Of a DNA stretch of 64,000 nt, positions 8,071-16,585 are shown piece by piece (position 1 is the first letter of the stretch; each line of letters begins with the position of its first letter). Both the position numbers and the translations under genes were made by a program. The DNA is from Actinokineospora terrae. Its GTDB lineage: Bacteria > Actinomycetota > Actinomycetes > Mycobacteriales > Pseudonocardiaceae. The notes beneath the pieces were generated by a model. The model saw only the letters and a program-made list of their open reading frames with translations. It made no database searches and was not told the DNA's origin. The DNA lies in contig NZ_FOGI01000010.1 in assembly GCF_900111175.1 (NCBI RefSeq), forward strand, positions 186,001 through 250,000, in the 5' to 3' direction.

Positions 8071-10260
8071 ATGACCGAGTTCGGAACCCTGTTGCGCGAC
8101 CGCAGGAAGGCCAAGGGCATGTCGCTGGACGCGCTGGCCGAGAAGGTCTTCACCAGTCGCGGGCAACTGAGCAAGATCGAGAACGGCAAGGCGAACGCCA
8201 ACCCCGCCACCGTCGCCGCCTGCGACGACGTGCTCGAGGCGGGCGGCGAGTTGGTGGCGGCGTTCGGCAAGCACGAGGTCGACCGCGCCGGTGGCGGGTT
8301 GCGGGGCCTGCCCGACGCGACGGGGCACTTCGTCGGCAGGGCCGAGGCGCTCGACGTGCTCGCGTCCGTGCTGCGCGGCGAGTCCGCCCGGATGTGCGTC
8401 GTGCACGGTCTCGCCGGGGTCGGCAAGACGACCGTCGCGATCACCGCCGCTCGCGCGGCCGAGGACGCGTTCCCGGACGGCCGGGTCTTCCTGGACCTGC
8501 GCGGCCACACCCCGCGCACCACCCCCGGCACCGGCCCGGTGGAGCCGCTCGAGGCGCTGCACACCCTGCTGAGCCTGCTCGGGGTCAGCCGCGAACGGCT
8601 CCCGCCCGATGTCGACGGTCGGTCGAACCTGTTGCGGGACCTGGTGCGCGACCGGCGGATGCTGCTGGTGTTCGACAACGTCGCCACCGTCGCCCAGGTG
8701 CGCCCGCTGCTGCCCGCGGGCGGCACTTGCCGGGTCCTGATCACCAGCCGCGGCAGGCTGCCCGCGCTCGACGAGGCGTGGCCGCTGGCGCTGGGCACCC
8801 TCGCCACCGACGACGCCGTCACCCTGCTGCGCTCGGTCGCCGGGGACCGGGCGCCGACCGGCGCGCAGGCGCGGGAGATCGTCTCGTTGTGCGGCAACCT
8901 GCCGCTGGCGATCCGCATCGCGGCCGCCAGGCTGGTGGCCGGTTCCGGCACCCGGCTGCGCGACCGCCTCGCCGACGAGCGGACAAGGCTGCTGGTGCTC
9001 GACGACGGTGAGCGCGGTGTGGCCGCGGCGTTCGCCGTCTCCCACGACGCCCTCACCCCCGCCGAACGCGCGCTGTTCGGGCTGCTGGCCGTGCACCCCG
9101 GCCCGGTGCTGGAGATCCCCGCGGTCGAGGCCATGTCGGCGTTGCCCTTCGGTGAGGCCGAGGCGCTGCTCGACCGCCTGCACGACGCAGGCCTGATCAC
9201 CCTCGACGCCGCCGGGCACATCGGCATGCACGACCTGGTGCGCACTTTCGCCCTGCGCCACGCCCTGCCGCCCGACCCCGAGGTGCGCGCGGCCGCGGTG
9301 GTCAACCTGGTCGACTACGCGCTGGCCAGGGTCACCGCCGCCGACGAGGTGCTCGAACCGTCGCGCTACCGACCCGACATCGGCCGTCCCACCTCGTGCA
9401 CGCCCTTCGCCGACACCAGCAGCGCGCTGACCTGGTTGCGCGCGCAGTGGCCGACGCTGGAGCGGGTGGTGGACCTCGCCGCCGACCACGGCCTGCACCG
9501 GTCCTGCTGGCAGTTGGCGTTCGTGCTGCGCGCGTTCTTCTTCCGCGACAAGCTCTACGAACCCTGGCTCGCGACGCACCAGCGCGCGCTCAAGTCCACC
9601 GCGGCCCTGGACGACCTGTCGGCCACCGGCATGATCCTCAACAACCTGGGCATGGCCTACATCGACGCGGGCCGCATCAGCGACGCGGTCGACGCCCACG
9701 AACGCGCGCTGGCCGCCTTCACCTCCGCGGGCGACGAGCGCGGCCGCACCGACGCGCTCTCCAGCCTCGCGTGGGCCCGGCTCTACCACGGCGAGGCCGC
9801 GACCTCGGTGCGCGACCTGACCACCGCGCTCGAGGCCTACCGGGCCGCGGGCCGGGTCCGCAACATGGCCATCGCCCGGCGCGGGATCGCGCTGGGGCTG
9901 ACCAGGCTGGGCCGCCACGCCGAGGCCGTCGAGCACGCCGAGGCCGCGCTCGCGCAGGCCGAGGCCGAGCTGCAGCCGGTCGACGCGCTGATGGCGATCA
10001 ACTGCCTGGCCTGGATCCACTTCTGCGCGGGCAGGCTCGACCTGGCGGTGGAGCTCTACACCAAGGCCTGCGGTCTCGGTGAGCTGGCGGGCAGCGCCTA
10101 CGAGCGGGCCCGCGCGCTGACCGGCCTCGGCAACGTCGCCGCGCTGCGCGGGGACCGGGTGGCGGCCAAGCGGCACTGGGGCGAGGCCGACCGGCAGGAG
10201 ACCAGGCTGCTCTCGGCGGTGCTGGAGGAGGCCAGGGTGCGCGCGGAACTGGGACCGTGA
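8071..10260 (+). CDS. XRE-NB-ARC-TPR regulator/STAND protein
   Basis: The 729-residue protein begins with an XRE helix-turn-helix (about 4-60, RRKAKGMSLDALAEKV then SRGQLSKIENG), followed by HFVGR, Walker A GLAGVGKT (113-120), a LLVFDNV Walker B, the GNLPLAIRI (GLPL) motif and an MHD motif at 386-388. The rest holds tetratricopeptide repeats with the usual GMAYIDAGRISDAVDAHERAL pattern. This is the architecture of actinobacterial SARP-less STAND regulators. The ATG at 8071 has an AGGAG at good spacing. It is flanked by TIR and SEFIR modules, so a role in the same signalling island is likely. A perfect hairpin terminator follows its stop. Confidence 0.88.
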   Translation: MTEFGTLLRDRRKAKGMSLDALAEKVFTSRGQLSKIENGKANANPATVAACDDVLEAGGELVAAFGKHEVDRAGGGLRGLPDATGHFVGRAEALDVLASVLRGESARMCVVHGLAGVGKTTVAITAARAAEDAFPDGRVFLDLRGHTPRTTPGTGPVEPLEALHTLLSLLGVSRERLPPDVDGRSNLLRDLVRDRRMLLVFDNVATVAQVRPLLPAGGTCRVLITSRGRLPALDEAWPLALGTLATDDAVTLLRSVAGDRAPTGAQAREIVSLCGNLPLAIRIAAARLVAGSGTRLRDRLADERTRLLVLDDGERGVAAAFAVSHDALTPAERALFGLLAVHPGPVLEIPAVEAMSALPFGEAEALLDRLHDAGLITLDAAGHIGMHDLVRTFALRHALPPDPEVRAAAVVNLVDYALARVTAADEVLEPSRYRPDIGRPTSCTPFADTSSALTWLRAQWPTLERVVDLAADHGLHRSCWQLAFVLRAFFFRDKLYEPWLATHQRALKSTAALDDLSATGMILNNLGMAYIDAGRISDAVDAHERALAAFTSAGDERGRTDALSSLAWARLYHGEAATSVRDLTTALEAYRAAGRVRNMAIARRGIALGLTRLGRHAEAVEHAEAALAQAEAELQPVDALMAINCLAWIHFCAGRLDLAVELYTKACGLGELAGSAYERARALTGLGNVAALRGDRVAAKRHWGEADRQETRLLSAVLEEARVRAELGP

Positions 10261-10286
10261 CGCACCCCGGCCCGGTCCGGGGTGCG
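10261..10286. terminator. Bidirectional hairpin terminator
   Basis: A perfect 10 bp stem (CGCACCCCGG / CCGGGGTGCG) with a 6-base loop lies between the stop of the XRE-NB-ARC gene and the stop of the convergent SEFIR gene, touching both. It has no U-tract, as is usual in high-GC actinomycetes. Confidence 0.8.
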
Positions 10287-10288
10287 GG

Positions 10289-10915
10289 CTAGCCCTGGGT
10301 CACGTTCCCGCCCGACTGGATGATGTTGCCGTGCACCACGGCGCCGGTGATCGAGTTGACCACCCCCGGTTTCCCGTTGTGCGCCGGGGGCCGCTGTTCA
10401 GGCGCGACCACGGTGCGCCGGGGCAGGTGCGGTTCCTGACCGGGCGGCGGCGCGACGTAGGCGGGCTTGTCGAGCATGACCCGCAGCAGCTCCTCCATCC
10501 CCGCCGTGGTGAAGTCGGTGATCTTGTAGTAGTTCGCGCCGTAGGGCTGGAACACGATCGGGATCTCCTCGACCTCGTGCCCGGGCAGCAGCACCGGCAG
10601 GATCTTCTTCGTCCACAGTGGACGATTGCCCTGCAACCGGTCGCGCAGGATCGCCGCCTCGCACTGCATCCCGAGGTTCGCCGCCGCCGTCGCGTACCCG
10701 TCGGCCACCCCCCGGTACACCTCGCTGGCGACCACGATGACGAAGTCGGCCGCGTTCATCTCCCGGACCGCCCACGTGTACCAGTCCTGGCGCTCGAGGT
10801 GCCAGCGGTCCAGGCAGACGTCGATGCTGTTGTCGACCAGTGCGGTGGCCAGCAGCAGCACCAGGTCCTTGTGTTCCTCGGAATCGTGCGTGTAGGAAAC
10901 GAACGCCCGCGGCAT
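10289..10915 (-). CDS. SEFIR-domain protein with RHIM/BASS-like C-terminal motif
   Basis: The 208-residue protein begins with AFVSYTHDSEEHKD, the box 1 of SEFIR domains (TIR superfamily), followed by VCLDRWHLERQDWYTWAVREMNAADFVIVVASEVY and an AILRDRLQGN-KKILPVLLPG block, all standard SEFIR motifs. After a proline-rich linker the last 22 residues contain GAVVHGNIIQSGGNV, a G-x-V-x-G-x-I-x-Q-x-G pattern that resembles RHIM and the bacterial amyloid signalling sequences described next to STAND proteins. It lies 66 bp downstream of the second unknown paralogue on the same strand, probably as an operon. I infer an adaptor or effector that assembles through its tail. Confidence 0.82.
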   Translation of the reverse strand: MPRAFVSYTHDSEEHKDLVLLLATALVDNSIDVCLDRWHLERQDWYTWAVREMNAADFVIVVASEVYRGVADGYATAAANLGMQCEAAILRDRLQGNRPLWTKKILPVLLPGHEVEEIPIVFQPYGANYYKITDFTTAGMEELLRVMLDKPAYVAPPPGQEPHLPRRTVVAPEQRPPAHNGKPGVVNSITGAVVHGNIIQSGGNVTQG

Positions 10916-10981
10916 CGCTTCCCCCCTTTCCTGGAGCGACGTGAGGGTCTTGTGGCGGGTTGTCGTGGTCTCGCCGGAGAG

Positions 10982-11863
10982 CTACCAGCGGACGCCGTAG
11001 GACAGGTGCGGGGTCAGGTTCGTGAACGTGGTGGCGAGCTGGCCGGTCGCGTCGGTGGGGATCGGCGGGTGGGTGGTGAAGTCGTCGTCCACCTCGGCCG
11101 GGGGGACGCCGTCGAGCAGCAGGGCGTGGGTCGGGAAGTGGGTCGGCGGGAACACGACCCGCAGCGAGAAGGTGGTGCACGGGGTGTGCGGGGTGCAGAC
11201 GTAGAGCGGGTGCATGGGGTCGGGGTGCAGCCGGACCGAGATGGTGTGCGGCTGGCCCGCCCGCAGCGGGGCCGGGAGGCGCACCGTCGCCGCCACCCGG
11301 TTGCGGGACTTCCTGGTGCGCTCGACCAGGGTCCCGCCGTGCACCACGGAGATCGCCAGGTCCTCCACGCCGGTCTTGGCCGACCAGCCGAGGGTGATCT
11401 CGGTGAGGTCGGTGTCGGCGACCACGCGGCGGAACTCGAAGACCTCCGGCGTGCCCGCCAGGGACACCACGGCGTGCAGCTCGTCGGTGTGCCAGGACTG
11501 GCGCGGCCGGGTGGTCGCGAGTTGCGCGACGCTGGTGATGCCCTCGTCGACGCGGCGGCGGATCGTCCGGCTCTCCCGCTTGAGCTCGGAGCCCGCCCAG
11601 TTCAGCCGGTCGGCGTAGAACGGCTGGCGGGTCTGCTCGCTGAGCGCGAACGCGGCGGTGAAGCACAGCCGCAGGTCGTCCGGGAGCCTGCCTGCCAGCT
11701 CGGTGAGCTTGGCGATGACCTTGTCCCGCGCGGTGACGTCGTCGTCGGTGTCGGTGACCGCGCACAGCGCGCGCAGGGCGGGACCCAGGCGGGGTGGCAG
11801 CGGTGTCGTGTGCACGGCCCGGCCCCGGCGCAGCGCCTTGAGGTCGGTGGTGAGCGGATGCAT
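10982..11863 (-). CDS. Unknown protein, copy 2 of the paralogous pair (upstream of the SEFIR gene)
   Basis: The 293-residue protein is the paralogue of the one at 6753-7712: it shares LPPRLGPALRALCAVT, RDKVIAKLTELAGRLP, RESRTIRRRVDEGI, WHTDELHA, VFEFRRVV and the C-terminal LSYGVRW. Identity is moderate, so the duplication is old or the copies came independently. The layout repeats too: a TIR-superfamily gene (SEFIR here) next to it, an inverted repeat about 103 bp upstream and a tiny transmembrane peptide on the opposite strand. The ATG at 11863 is preceded by a weak GAGG. No catalytic motif is obvious to me; the C-terminal half appears beta-rich with two Cys (YVCTPHTPC). Confidence 0.75.
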   Translation of the reverse strand: MHPLTTDLKALRRGRAVHTTPLPPRLGPALRALCAVTDTDDDVTARDKVIAKLTELAGRLPDDLRLCFTAAFALSEQTRQPFYADRLNWAGSELKRESRTIRRRVDEGITSVAQLATTRPRQSWHTDELHAVVSLAGTPEVFEFRRVVADTDLTEITLGWSAKTGVEDLAISVVHGGTLVERTRKSRNRVAATVRLPAPLRAGQPHTISVRLHPDPMHPLYVCTPHTPCTTFSLRVVFPPTHFPTHALLLDGVPPAEVDDDFTTHPPIPTDATGQLATTFTNLTPHLSYGVRW

Positions 11864-11965
11864 GGGCCTCCTCTGTCGAGCAGAGTGAAGCGGCCCGCCG
11901 CGGCCGTGTGTCCGGTTGACCCGCTGTTGTCCAGGGTCTGTCCGGCATTTGTCATGTCGGTGGGG

Positions 11966-12004
11966 GTTTCCCGGACCGGAACCGGGTTGGCGACAGGAAA
12001 CCCC
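11966..12004. promoter_or_regulatory. Inverted repeat GTTTCC-N24-GGAAAC (copy 2 of 2)
   Basis: GGGGTTTCC (11963-11971) and GGAAACCCC (11996-12004) form 9 bp inverted arms with 24 bases between. The outer sequences GTTTCCCG and ACAGGAAACCCC are identical to those at 7817-7855 and the spacing is the same, although the centre differs. It sits 103 bp upstream of the second unknown paralogue and 60 bp upstream of the 32-residue membrane peptide. Confidence 0.55.
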
Positions 12005-12063
12005 GGGCGGGCGGCCCCGGGCCGGTCACCATGGTGGGCAGGCACTGCGACGAGGAGGACGTC

Positions 12064-12162
12064 ATGGCGATGTTGGTGGCACCGGGTCGGGTGGTCAAGC
12101 TGGGGTTCTGGTTGCTGGTCATCGGGTTCACCGTGGGGTGGTTGGTCGGTGTCAGCTCGTGA
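12064..12162 (+). CDS. Small single-pass membrane peptide (32 aa)
   Basis: The ATG at 12064 follows GAGGAGG at about seven bases and encodes a 32-residue peptide with one transmembrane helix (VVKLGFWLLVIGFTVGWLVGV). An in-frame ATG at 12031 would add 11 residues but has no clear ribosome binding site. It is divergent from the second unknown paralogue and corresponds in position to the 18-residue peptide at 7944. Function unknown; the repeated arrangement suggests it belongs with the TIR/SEFIR cassettes. Confidence 0.55.
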   Translation: MAMLVAPGRVVKLGFWLLVIGFTVGWLVGVSS

Positions 12163-12278
12163 CCGGGTTGACGCGGGCGGCACTGTCGTTGTCGGGGAGT
12201 GCCGGGATGGGGGGTGGAGGGGGGTGGTGACGGGCGGGCGTTGCGAAGCTGTGGGCAGGCACACAGGGAGGCGGGTTG

Positions 12279-13724
12279 ATGGACGTCATCGTGGTGGGCG
12301 CCGGGTCGGCGGGGGCGGTCGTGGCGCGCAGGCTGGTGGACGCGGGGGTCACCGTGCGGCTGCTGGAGGCCGGGGGGCGCGACACCAACCCGGCCATCCA
12401 CGACCCGGCGCGGGCGGGGGAGCTGTGGCACGGGCCCGAGGACTGGGGCCACCACACGGTTCCCCAGACGCACGCGGCCGGTCGGCGGCTGCACCTGCCG
12501 CGCGGCAAGGTCCTCGGTGGCTCGCACGCGCTCAACGCGATGATCTGGGTGCGCGGCGCGGCGTCCGACTACGACGGCTGGGGACTGCCCGGGTGGGCGT
12601 GGTCGGACGTGCGGCCGGTGTTCGAGCGGGTCGAGCGGGACCTGTTGCCGATCACGGTGAACGAGCCGCTGCACCCGGTCCAGCAGTCCATCGTGGACGC
12701 CGCGGTGCAGATCGGGATCGGCTTCAACCCCGACTACAACGCAGGCACCCTCGACGGCGTCTCGGTCGAGCGGATCACCGCGCGCGACGGGCGCCGGGTC
12801 AACACCTGGATCGCCTACGGGGAGCCGATCGTCGGCAAGCCCGGGTTCACCGTCCACACCGGAGCGCTGGTGCACCGGGTGCTGTTCGAGGGCACCCGCG
12901 CGGTCGGCGTGCTCGCCGACATCGACGGTGTCGCAACGGAGCTGCGTGCTGACCACGTGGTGCTCGCCGCGGGCGCCCTTGCCTCGCCCGCGATCCTGTT
13001 GCGCAGCGGGGTCGGCCCGGCCGACGAGTTGCGCGCGCTGGGCATCGACGTCGTCGCCGACCGGCCCGGCGTCGGCAAGAACCTGCACGACCACCTGCTC
13101 GCCCCGGTGATCTTCGCGACCGACCGGCGCGAGGTCGAGCCGCCGGTCGCCGGGCGGTCGGTGACCCAGACGCACCTGTTCTGGCGCAGCAGGCCGGGGC
13201 TGCCGGTGCCCGACACCCAGCCCATCCACTTCAGCGTCCCGATGTACGAGCCGTGGATGACCGGTCCCCCGACCGGGTTCTCCCTGATGGCGGGCATGGT
13301 CACGCCGCGTAGCCGCGGATCGCTGCGGCTGTCCGGGCCCTCGGCCGCCGACGAGCCGCTGATCGACCTGGCCGCGCTGGAGCACCCGGACGACCTGGCC
13401 AGCCTGGTCGCCTCGGTCGAGCAGTGCCGCCGCCTGGGGGCCGCCCCCGCGCTCGCCGAGTGGGGTGCGCGCGAGCTCTACCCCGGGCCGGTCGACGACG
13501 TCGTGGAGTACGTGCGGCGGACCGCGATCACCTACCACCACCAGGTCGGCACCTGCAAGATGGGCACCGACGAGCTGTCCGTGGTCGGCCCCGACCTGAC
13601 CGCGCACGGGCTGACCGGCCTCACCGTCGCCGACGCGTCGGTCATGCCCACCGTCCCCACCGGCAACACCAACGCCCCGGCGGTCATGATCGGCGAGCAG
13701 GCGGCCGCGTTCCTGCTCCGATAA
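12279..13724 (+). CDS. GMC-family FAD oxidoreductase
   Basis: The 481-residue flavoprotein shows the ADP-binding fold VVGAGSAGAVVARRL at its N-terminus, the GMC signature GKVLGGSHALNAMIWVRG, and the C-terminal block TYHHQVGTCKMG with the active-site His, followed by VADASVMPTVPTGNTNAP. These are the marks of the choline dehydrogenase/glucose oxidase family, which oxidises an alcohol carbon. The ATG at 12279 follows AGGGAGGCGGG. It stands alone between the membrane peptide and an ABC-F gene 43 bp downstream. The substrate cannot be deduced. Confidence 0.9.
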   Translation: MDVIVVGAGSAGAVVARRLVDAGVTVRLLEAGGRDTNPAIHDPARAGELWHGPEDWGHHTVPQTHAAGRRLHLPRGKVLGGSHALNAMIWVRGAASDYDGWGLPGWAWSDVRPVFERVERDLLPITVNEPLHPVQQSIVDAAVQIGIGFNPDYNAGTLDGVSVERITARDGRRVNTWIAYGEPIVGKPGFTVHTGALVHRVLFEGTRAVGVLADIDGVATELRADHVVLAAGALASPAILLRSGVGPADELRALGIDVVADRPGVGKNLHDHLLAPVIFATDRREVEPPVAGRSVTQTHLFWRSRPGLPVPDTQPIHFSVPMYEPWMTGPPTGFSLMAGMVTPRSRGSLRLSGPSAADEPLIDLAALEHPDDLASLVASVEQCRRLGAAPALAEWGARELYPGPVDDVVEYVRRTAITYHHQVGTCKMGTDELSVVGPDLTAHGLTGLTVADASVMPTVPTGNTNAPAVMIGEQAAAFLLR

Positions 13725-13767
13725 CCGGTTGGTGGACGGCACCGCCTCTGCTTACGGTGGTGGCCTG

Positions 13768-15327
13768 ATGGCTATCTCGTGCACCGATCTCGCGTTCTCC
13801 TGGCCGGATGACACCCCCGTGTTCGAGGGGCTGTCCTTCACTGTCGGCGCAGGCAGAACCGGGCTCGTTGGGGTTAACGGCTCCGGGAAGAGCACTCTGC
13901 TGAAGCTGCTCGCCGGGGCGTACCGGCCGAGCGCGGGCAGCGTGGTGGTCGACGGGCTGGTCGGGTACCTCCCGCAGACCCTCCCGCTCGGCGACGACCT
14001 GAGCGTCGCCGAGGTGCTGGGCATCGACCGGGTCCTGGCCGCGCTCCTGGCGGTCGAGTCCGGCGACGTCCGCGACGAGCACTTCACCACCATCGGCGTC
14101 GACTGGGACGTCGAGGAGCGGACCAGGGCGCAGTTGGCCCGCCTCGGCCTCGCGGACGTCGACTTCGACCGGCGGCTCGGGACGCTCAGCGGCGGCCAGG
14201 TGGTGTCGCTGGGGCTGGCGGCGCAGTTGGTCAAGCAGCCCGACGTGCTGCTGCTGGACGAGCCGACCAACAACCTCGACGCGGACGCGCGGGCCCGGCT
14301 GTACGCGGTGCTGGAGGAGTGGAGCGGCTGCCTGCTGGTGGTCAGCCACGACCGTGAGTTGCTCGACCGGGTGGACCGCATCGCCGAGGTCACCCACGGT
14401 GAGGTCCGCCTCTTCGGCGGCAACTTCACCGAGTGGGACGCGGCGTCCCGCGCGGCACGCGAAGCGGCGGAACGGACGGTGCGCGACGCCGAACAGGAGG
14501 TCAAGCGCGAGAAGCGGGAGCTGCAACAGGCCCGTGAGCGCGCCGCCCGGCGGGCGAGCAACGCGGCGCGGACGTTGGACAGCGCCGGGCTGCCGCGGAT
14601 CTTCGCCGGGAACATGAAGCGGCGCGCGCAGGAGTCGGCCGGGCGGGCGGACGGGACGCACTCGGCGCGGGTGAGCGGGGCCAGGGCTCGGCTCGACTCG
14701 GCGAGCCGCGCGGTTCGGGACGACGATCAGCTGGTGCTGGAGCTGCCGGACACGACCGTCCCGGCTGGACGAACGTTGTTCCACGGGACCGGTTTGCAGG
14801 CACGGGGACTGTTCGCCGCGCCGGGGTTGACCTTGGACATCCGGGGGCCGGAGCGGATCGCGCTGACCGGCCCCAACGGCTCCGGCAAGTCAACGTTGCT
14901 CCGCCTGATCAGAGACGCGGTACCCGCCGCCTACCTATCGCAACGCCTGGACGTCCTGGACCCCACGCTGTCGGTCTCCGACAACCTCGCACTAGCCGCC
15001 CCGTCGATGCCCCGCCCCGACCGCATGAACCTCCTGGCCCGCTTCCTCTTCCGCAGCGACCGAGCCCACCTCCCGGTGTCCGTTCTATCGGGCGGCGAAC
15101 TACTCCGCGCCACCCTGGCCTGCGTCCTGTTCGCCGAACCCGCCCCGCACCTGCTGCTGCTCGACGAACCCACCAACAACCTGGACCTGTCCAGCGTGAC
15201 CCAACTCGAATCCGCCCTCGCCGCCTATAAAGGCGCCTTCGTGGTAGTCAGCCACGACCCCCGCTTCCTGGCATCGCTTTCCACAACCCGCCACCTAACC
15301 CTCACCAACGGCACCCTCACCGGCTGA
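13768..15327 (+). CDS. ABC-F family ATPase
   Basis: The 519-residue protein has two ATP-binding cassettes and no membrane domain: Walker A GVNGSGKS near residue 35 and GPNGSGKS near 368, signature LSGGQ and LSGGE, and two LLLDEPTNNLD Walker B blocks. Between them lies a long charged coiled-coil linker (REAAERTVRDAEQEVKREKR) as in ribosome-acting ABC-F proteins. Members either tune translation or protect the ribosome from antibiotics; the linker tip that would decide is not diagnostic to me. The ATG at 13768 was chosen because the cassette starts right after it. Confidence 0.9.
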   Translation: MAISCTDLAFSWPDDTPVFEGLSFTVGAGRTGLVGVNGSGKSTLLKLLAGAYRPSAGSVVVDGLVGYLPQTLPLGDDLSVAEVLGIDRVLAALLAVESGDVRDEHFTTIGVDWDVEERTRAQLARLGLADVDFDRRLGTLSGGQVVSLGLAAQLVKQPDVLLLDEPTNNLDADARARLYAVLEEWSGCLLVVSHDRELLDRVDRIAEVTHGEVRLFGGNFTEWDAASRAAREAAERTVRDAEQEVKREKRELQQARERAARRASNAARTLDSAGLPRIFAGNMKRRAQESAGRADGTHSARVSGARARLDSASRAVRDDDQLVLELPDTTVPAGRTLFHGTGLQARGLFAAPGLTLDIRGPERIALTGPNGSGKSTLLRLIRDAVPAAYLSQRLDVLDPTLSVSDNLALAAPSMPRPDRMNLLARFLFRSDRAHLPVSVLSGGELLRATLACVLFAEPAPHLLLLDEPTNNLDLSSVTQLESALAAYKGAFVVVSHDPRFLASLSTTRHLTLTNGTLTG

Positions 15328-15410
15328 CGCGCCCGCTTGTTCCGTGCCCCGTGAGCAACTCGCGTCTCACTTCGTTCTCGGACACCCGCCTGACCAGCCA
15401 CTTCGCGGAC

Positions 15411-15538
15411 CTGTCCACAACGCCTCGATCTGTCCACAGCCAATCCGCGCCCCTATTGACAACGCGCCAAGTTCGATAGATTCAGAGATGGGCCCCCGGG
15501 CCCCGGGAGGGTGGGCCCCGGGAGCGGAGTGGATCTTG
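15411..15538 (+). repeat. Dispersed element, copy 1
   Basis: This is one of five copies in the window. In order: TGTCCACA-type 9-mers near 15411 and 15430, TTGACA at 15456-15461, a 15-base spacer, TAGATT at 15477-15482, then ATG at 15488 opening MGPRAPGGWAPGAEWIL, with a GC-rich self-complementary stretch and GATCTTG at the end. The -10 box is TAGATT in this copy rather than TAGGTT. It lies between the convergent ABC-F and LysR genes and points into the 3' end of lysR. Confidence 0.85.
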
Positions 15539-15572
15539 GTCGGCGGCGGCCGCAGGCGGGGCGTGGGGTGGC

Positions 15573-16460
15573 TCAGGCGTCGTCTGGGGTGGGGGTTCGG
15601 GCGAAGGGGTGGCCGAGGACGTCGGGTTCTGGGGTGGAGAGGGCGGTGCGGAGGAAGCGGCGCATGACGGGGGAGTGTTCGTCGGGGCGCCAGCAGACGG
15701 CGGATTCGGTGATGGCGGTGTGTTGGCGCAGGGGGCGGGCGACGAGGCCGGGCCAGACCTGGGGGATGTGGTCGGTGGTGAGCAGGGCGACGCCCGCACC
15801 GGACTCGACCAGGGCCAGCGCGTGCGGGACGGAGTCGGCGCGGTGGCGCGGTGGGTTCGGAGAAGGCGCGAAGTCGGTGTCGGACAAAGCGATGCGGTCG
15901 TCGAGCAAGGTCGTCAGGTCCACCCGCTCCGCGCCGGCGAACGGGTGCGACTCCGGCAGCACCACCACCAGCGGCGCCCGGCTGACCACCGCCACCTCCA
16001 GCCCGCCCGCCCGCCGCGGCGACGACCGGTGCAGCAGACCCGCGTGCGCCTCCCGGTGGTGCACCCGGTCCAGCACCTCCGCGTCCGACACCTCCACCAG
16101 CGCCAGGTCCACATCGGACCCCAGCGCGCCGACCAGCCGGGTCACCAGGCGCGGCGCGATGGAGTGGCCGATGGCCAGGGCGAGCTTGCCGTGCGTCCCC
16201 AGCCCGACCGCGCGCACGGTCTCCGCGGTCGCGGACAGGTCGGCCAGCAGCCTGCGCGCGTGCTCGGCCAACAACCGGCCCGCCGCGGTGACCGTCACGC
16301 CCCGCCCGTGCCGCACCAGCAGTTCGACGCCCAGTTCGCGCTCCAGGGTCCGCAGCCGCACGGTCAGCGGGGGCTGGGTCATGTGCAGCCGTTCGGCGGC
16401 CCGGCTGATGGTGCCCTCCTCGGCCACCGCCAGGAAGCACTCCAGGTCCCGCACATCCAT
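15573..16460 (-). CDS. LysR-family transcriptional regulator (hydroxyquinol cluster)
   Basis: The 295-residue protein starts with a LysR winged helix (MDVRDLECFLAVAEEGTISRAAERLHMTQPPL) and continues with the two-lobed effector domain (LALAIGHSIAPRL, then GLEVAVVSRAPLVVVLPESHPFAG). The ATG at 16460 is used because it aligns with the family start; the frame extends upstream without similarity. It is divergent from an aromatic hydroxylase gene, with 125 bp between them holding direct repeats, which is the standard position for a LysR activator of an aromatic catabolic operon. Confidence 0.9.
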   Translation of the reverse strand: MDVRDLECFLAVAEEGTISRAAERLHMTQPPLTVRLRTLERELGVELLVRHGRGVTVTAAGRLLAEHARRLLADLSATAETVRAVGLGTHGKLALAIGHSIAPRLVTRLVGALGSDVDLALVEVSDAEVLDRVHHREAHAGLLHRSSPRRAGGLEVAVVSRAPLVVVLPESHPFAGAERVDLTTLLDDRIALSDTDFAPSPNPPRHRADSVPHALALVESGAGVALLTTDHIPQVWPGLVARPLRQHTAITESAVCWRPDEHSPVMRRFLRTALSTPEPDVLGHPFARTPTPDDA

Positions 16461-16470
16461 ACGCGCAGAA

Positions 16471-16501
16471 TATAGGACGGGTCCGCAAAGTGTATTGGAC
16501 G
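16471..16501. promoter_or_regulatory. Direct repeat TATWGGACG, candidate LysR site
   Basis: TATAGGACG at 16471-16479 and TATTGGACG at 16493-16501 are spaced 22 bp apart, two turns of the helix, in the gap between the divergent lysR and hydroxylase genes. The region is locally AT-rich. It is a reasonable regulator-binding site, but no consensus proves it. Confidence 0.4.
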
Positions 16502-16585
16502 TATGGCCCCGCGCTTCGCACACTCATCGGATGTGAGCCGGGGCACCAGCGGCCCACCCGGTCCCCACCGACAGAGCGAGGCGTT

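Noticed and set aside
12031..12063. Longer start for the 32-residue membrane peptide
   Set aside because: The in-frame ATG at 12031 lacks a clear ribosome binding site, whereas the one at 12064 has GAGGAGG.
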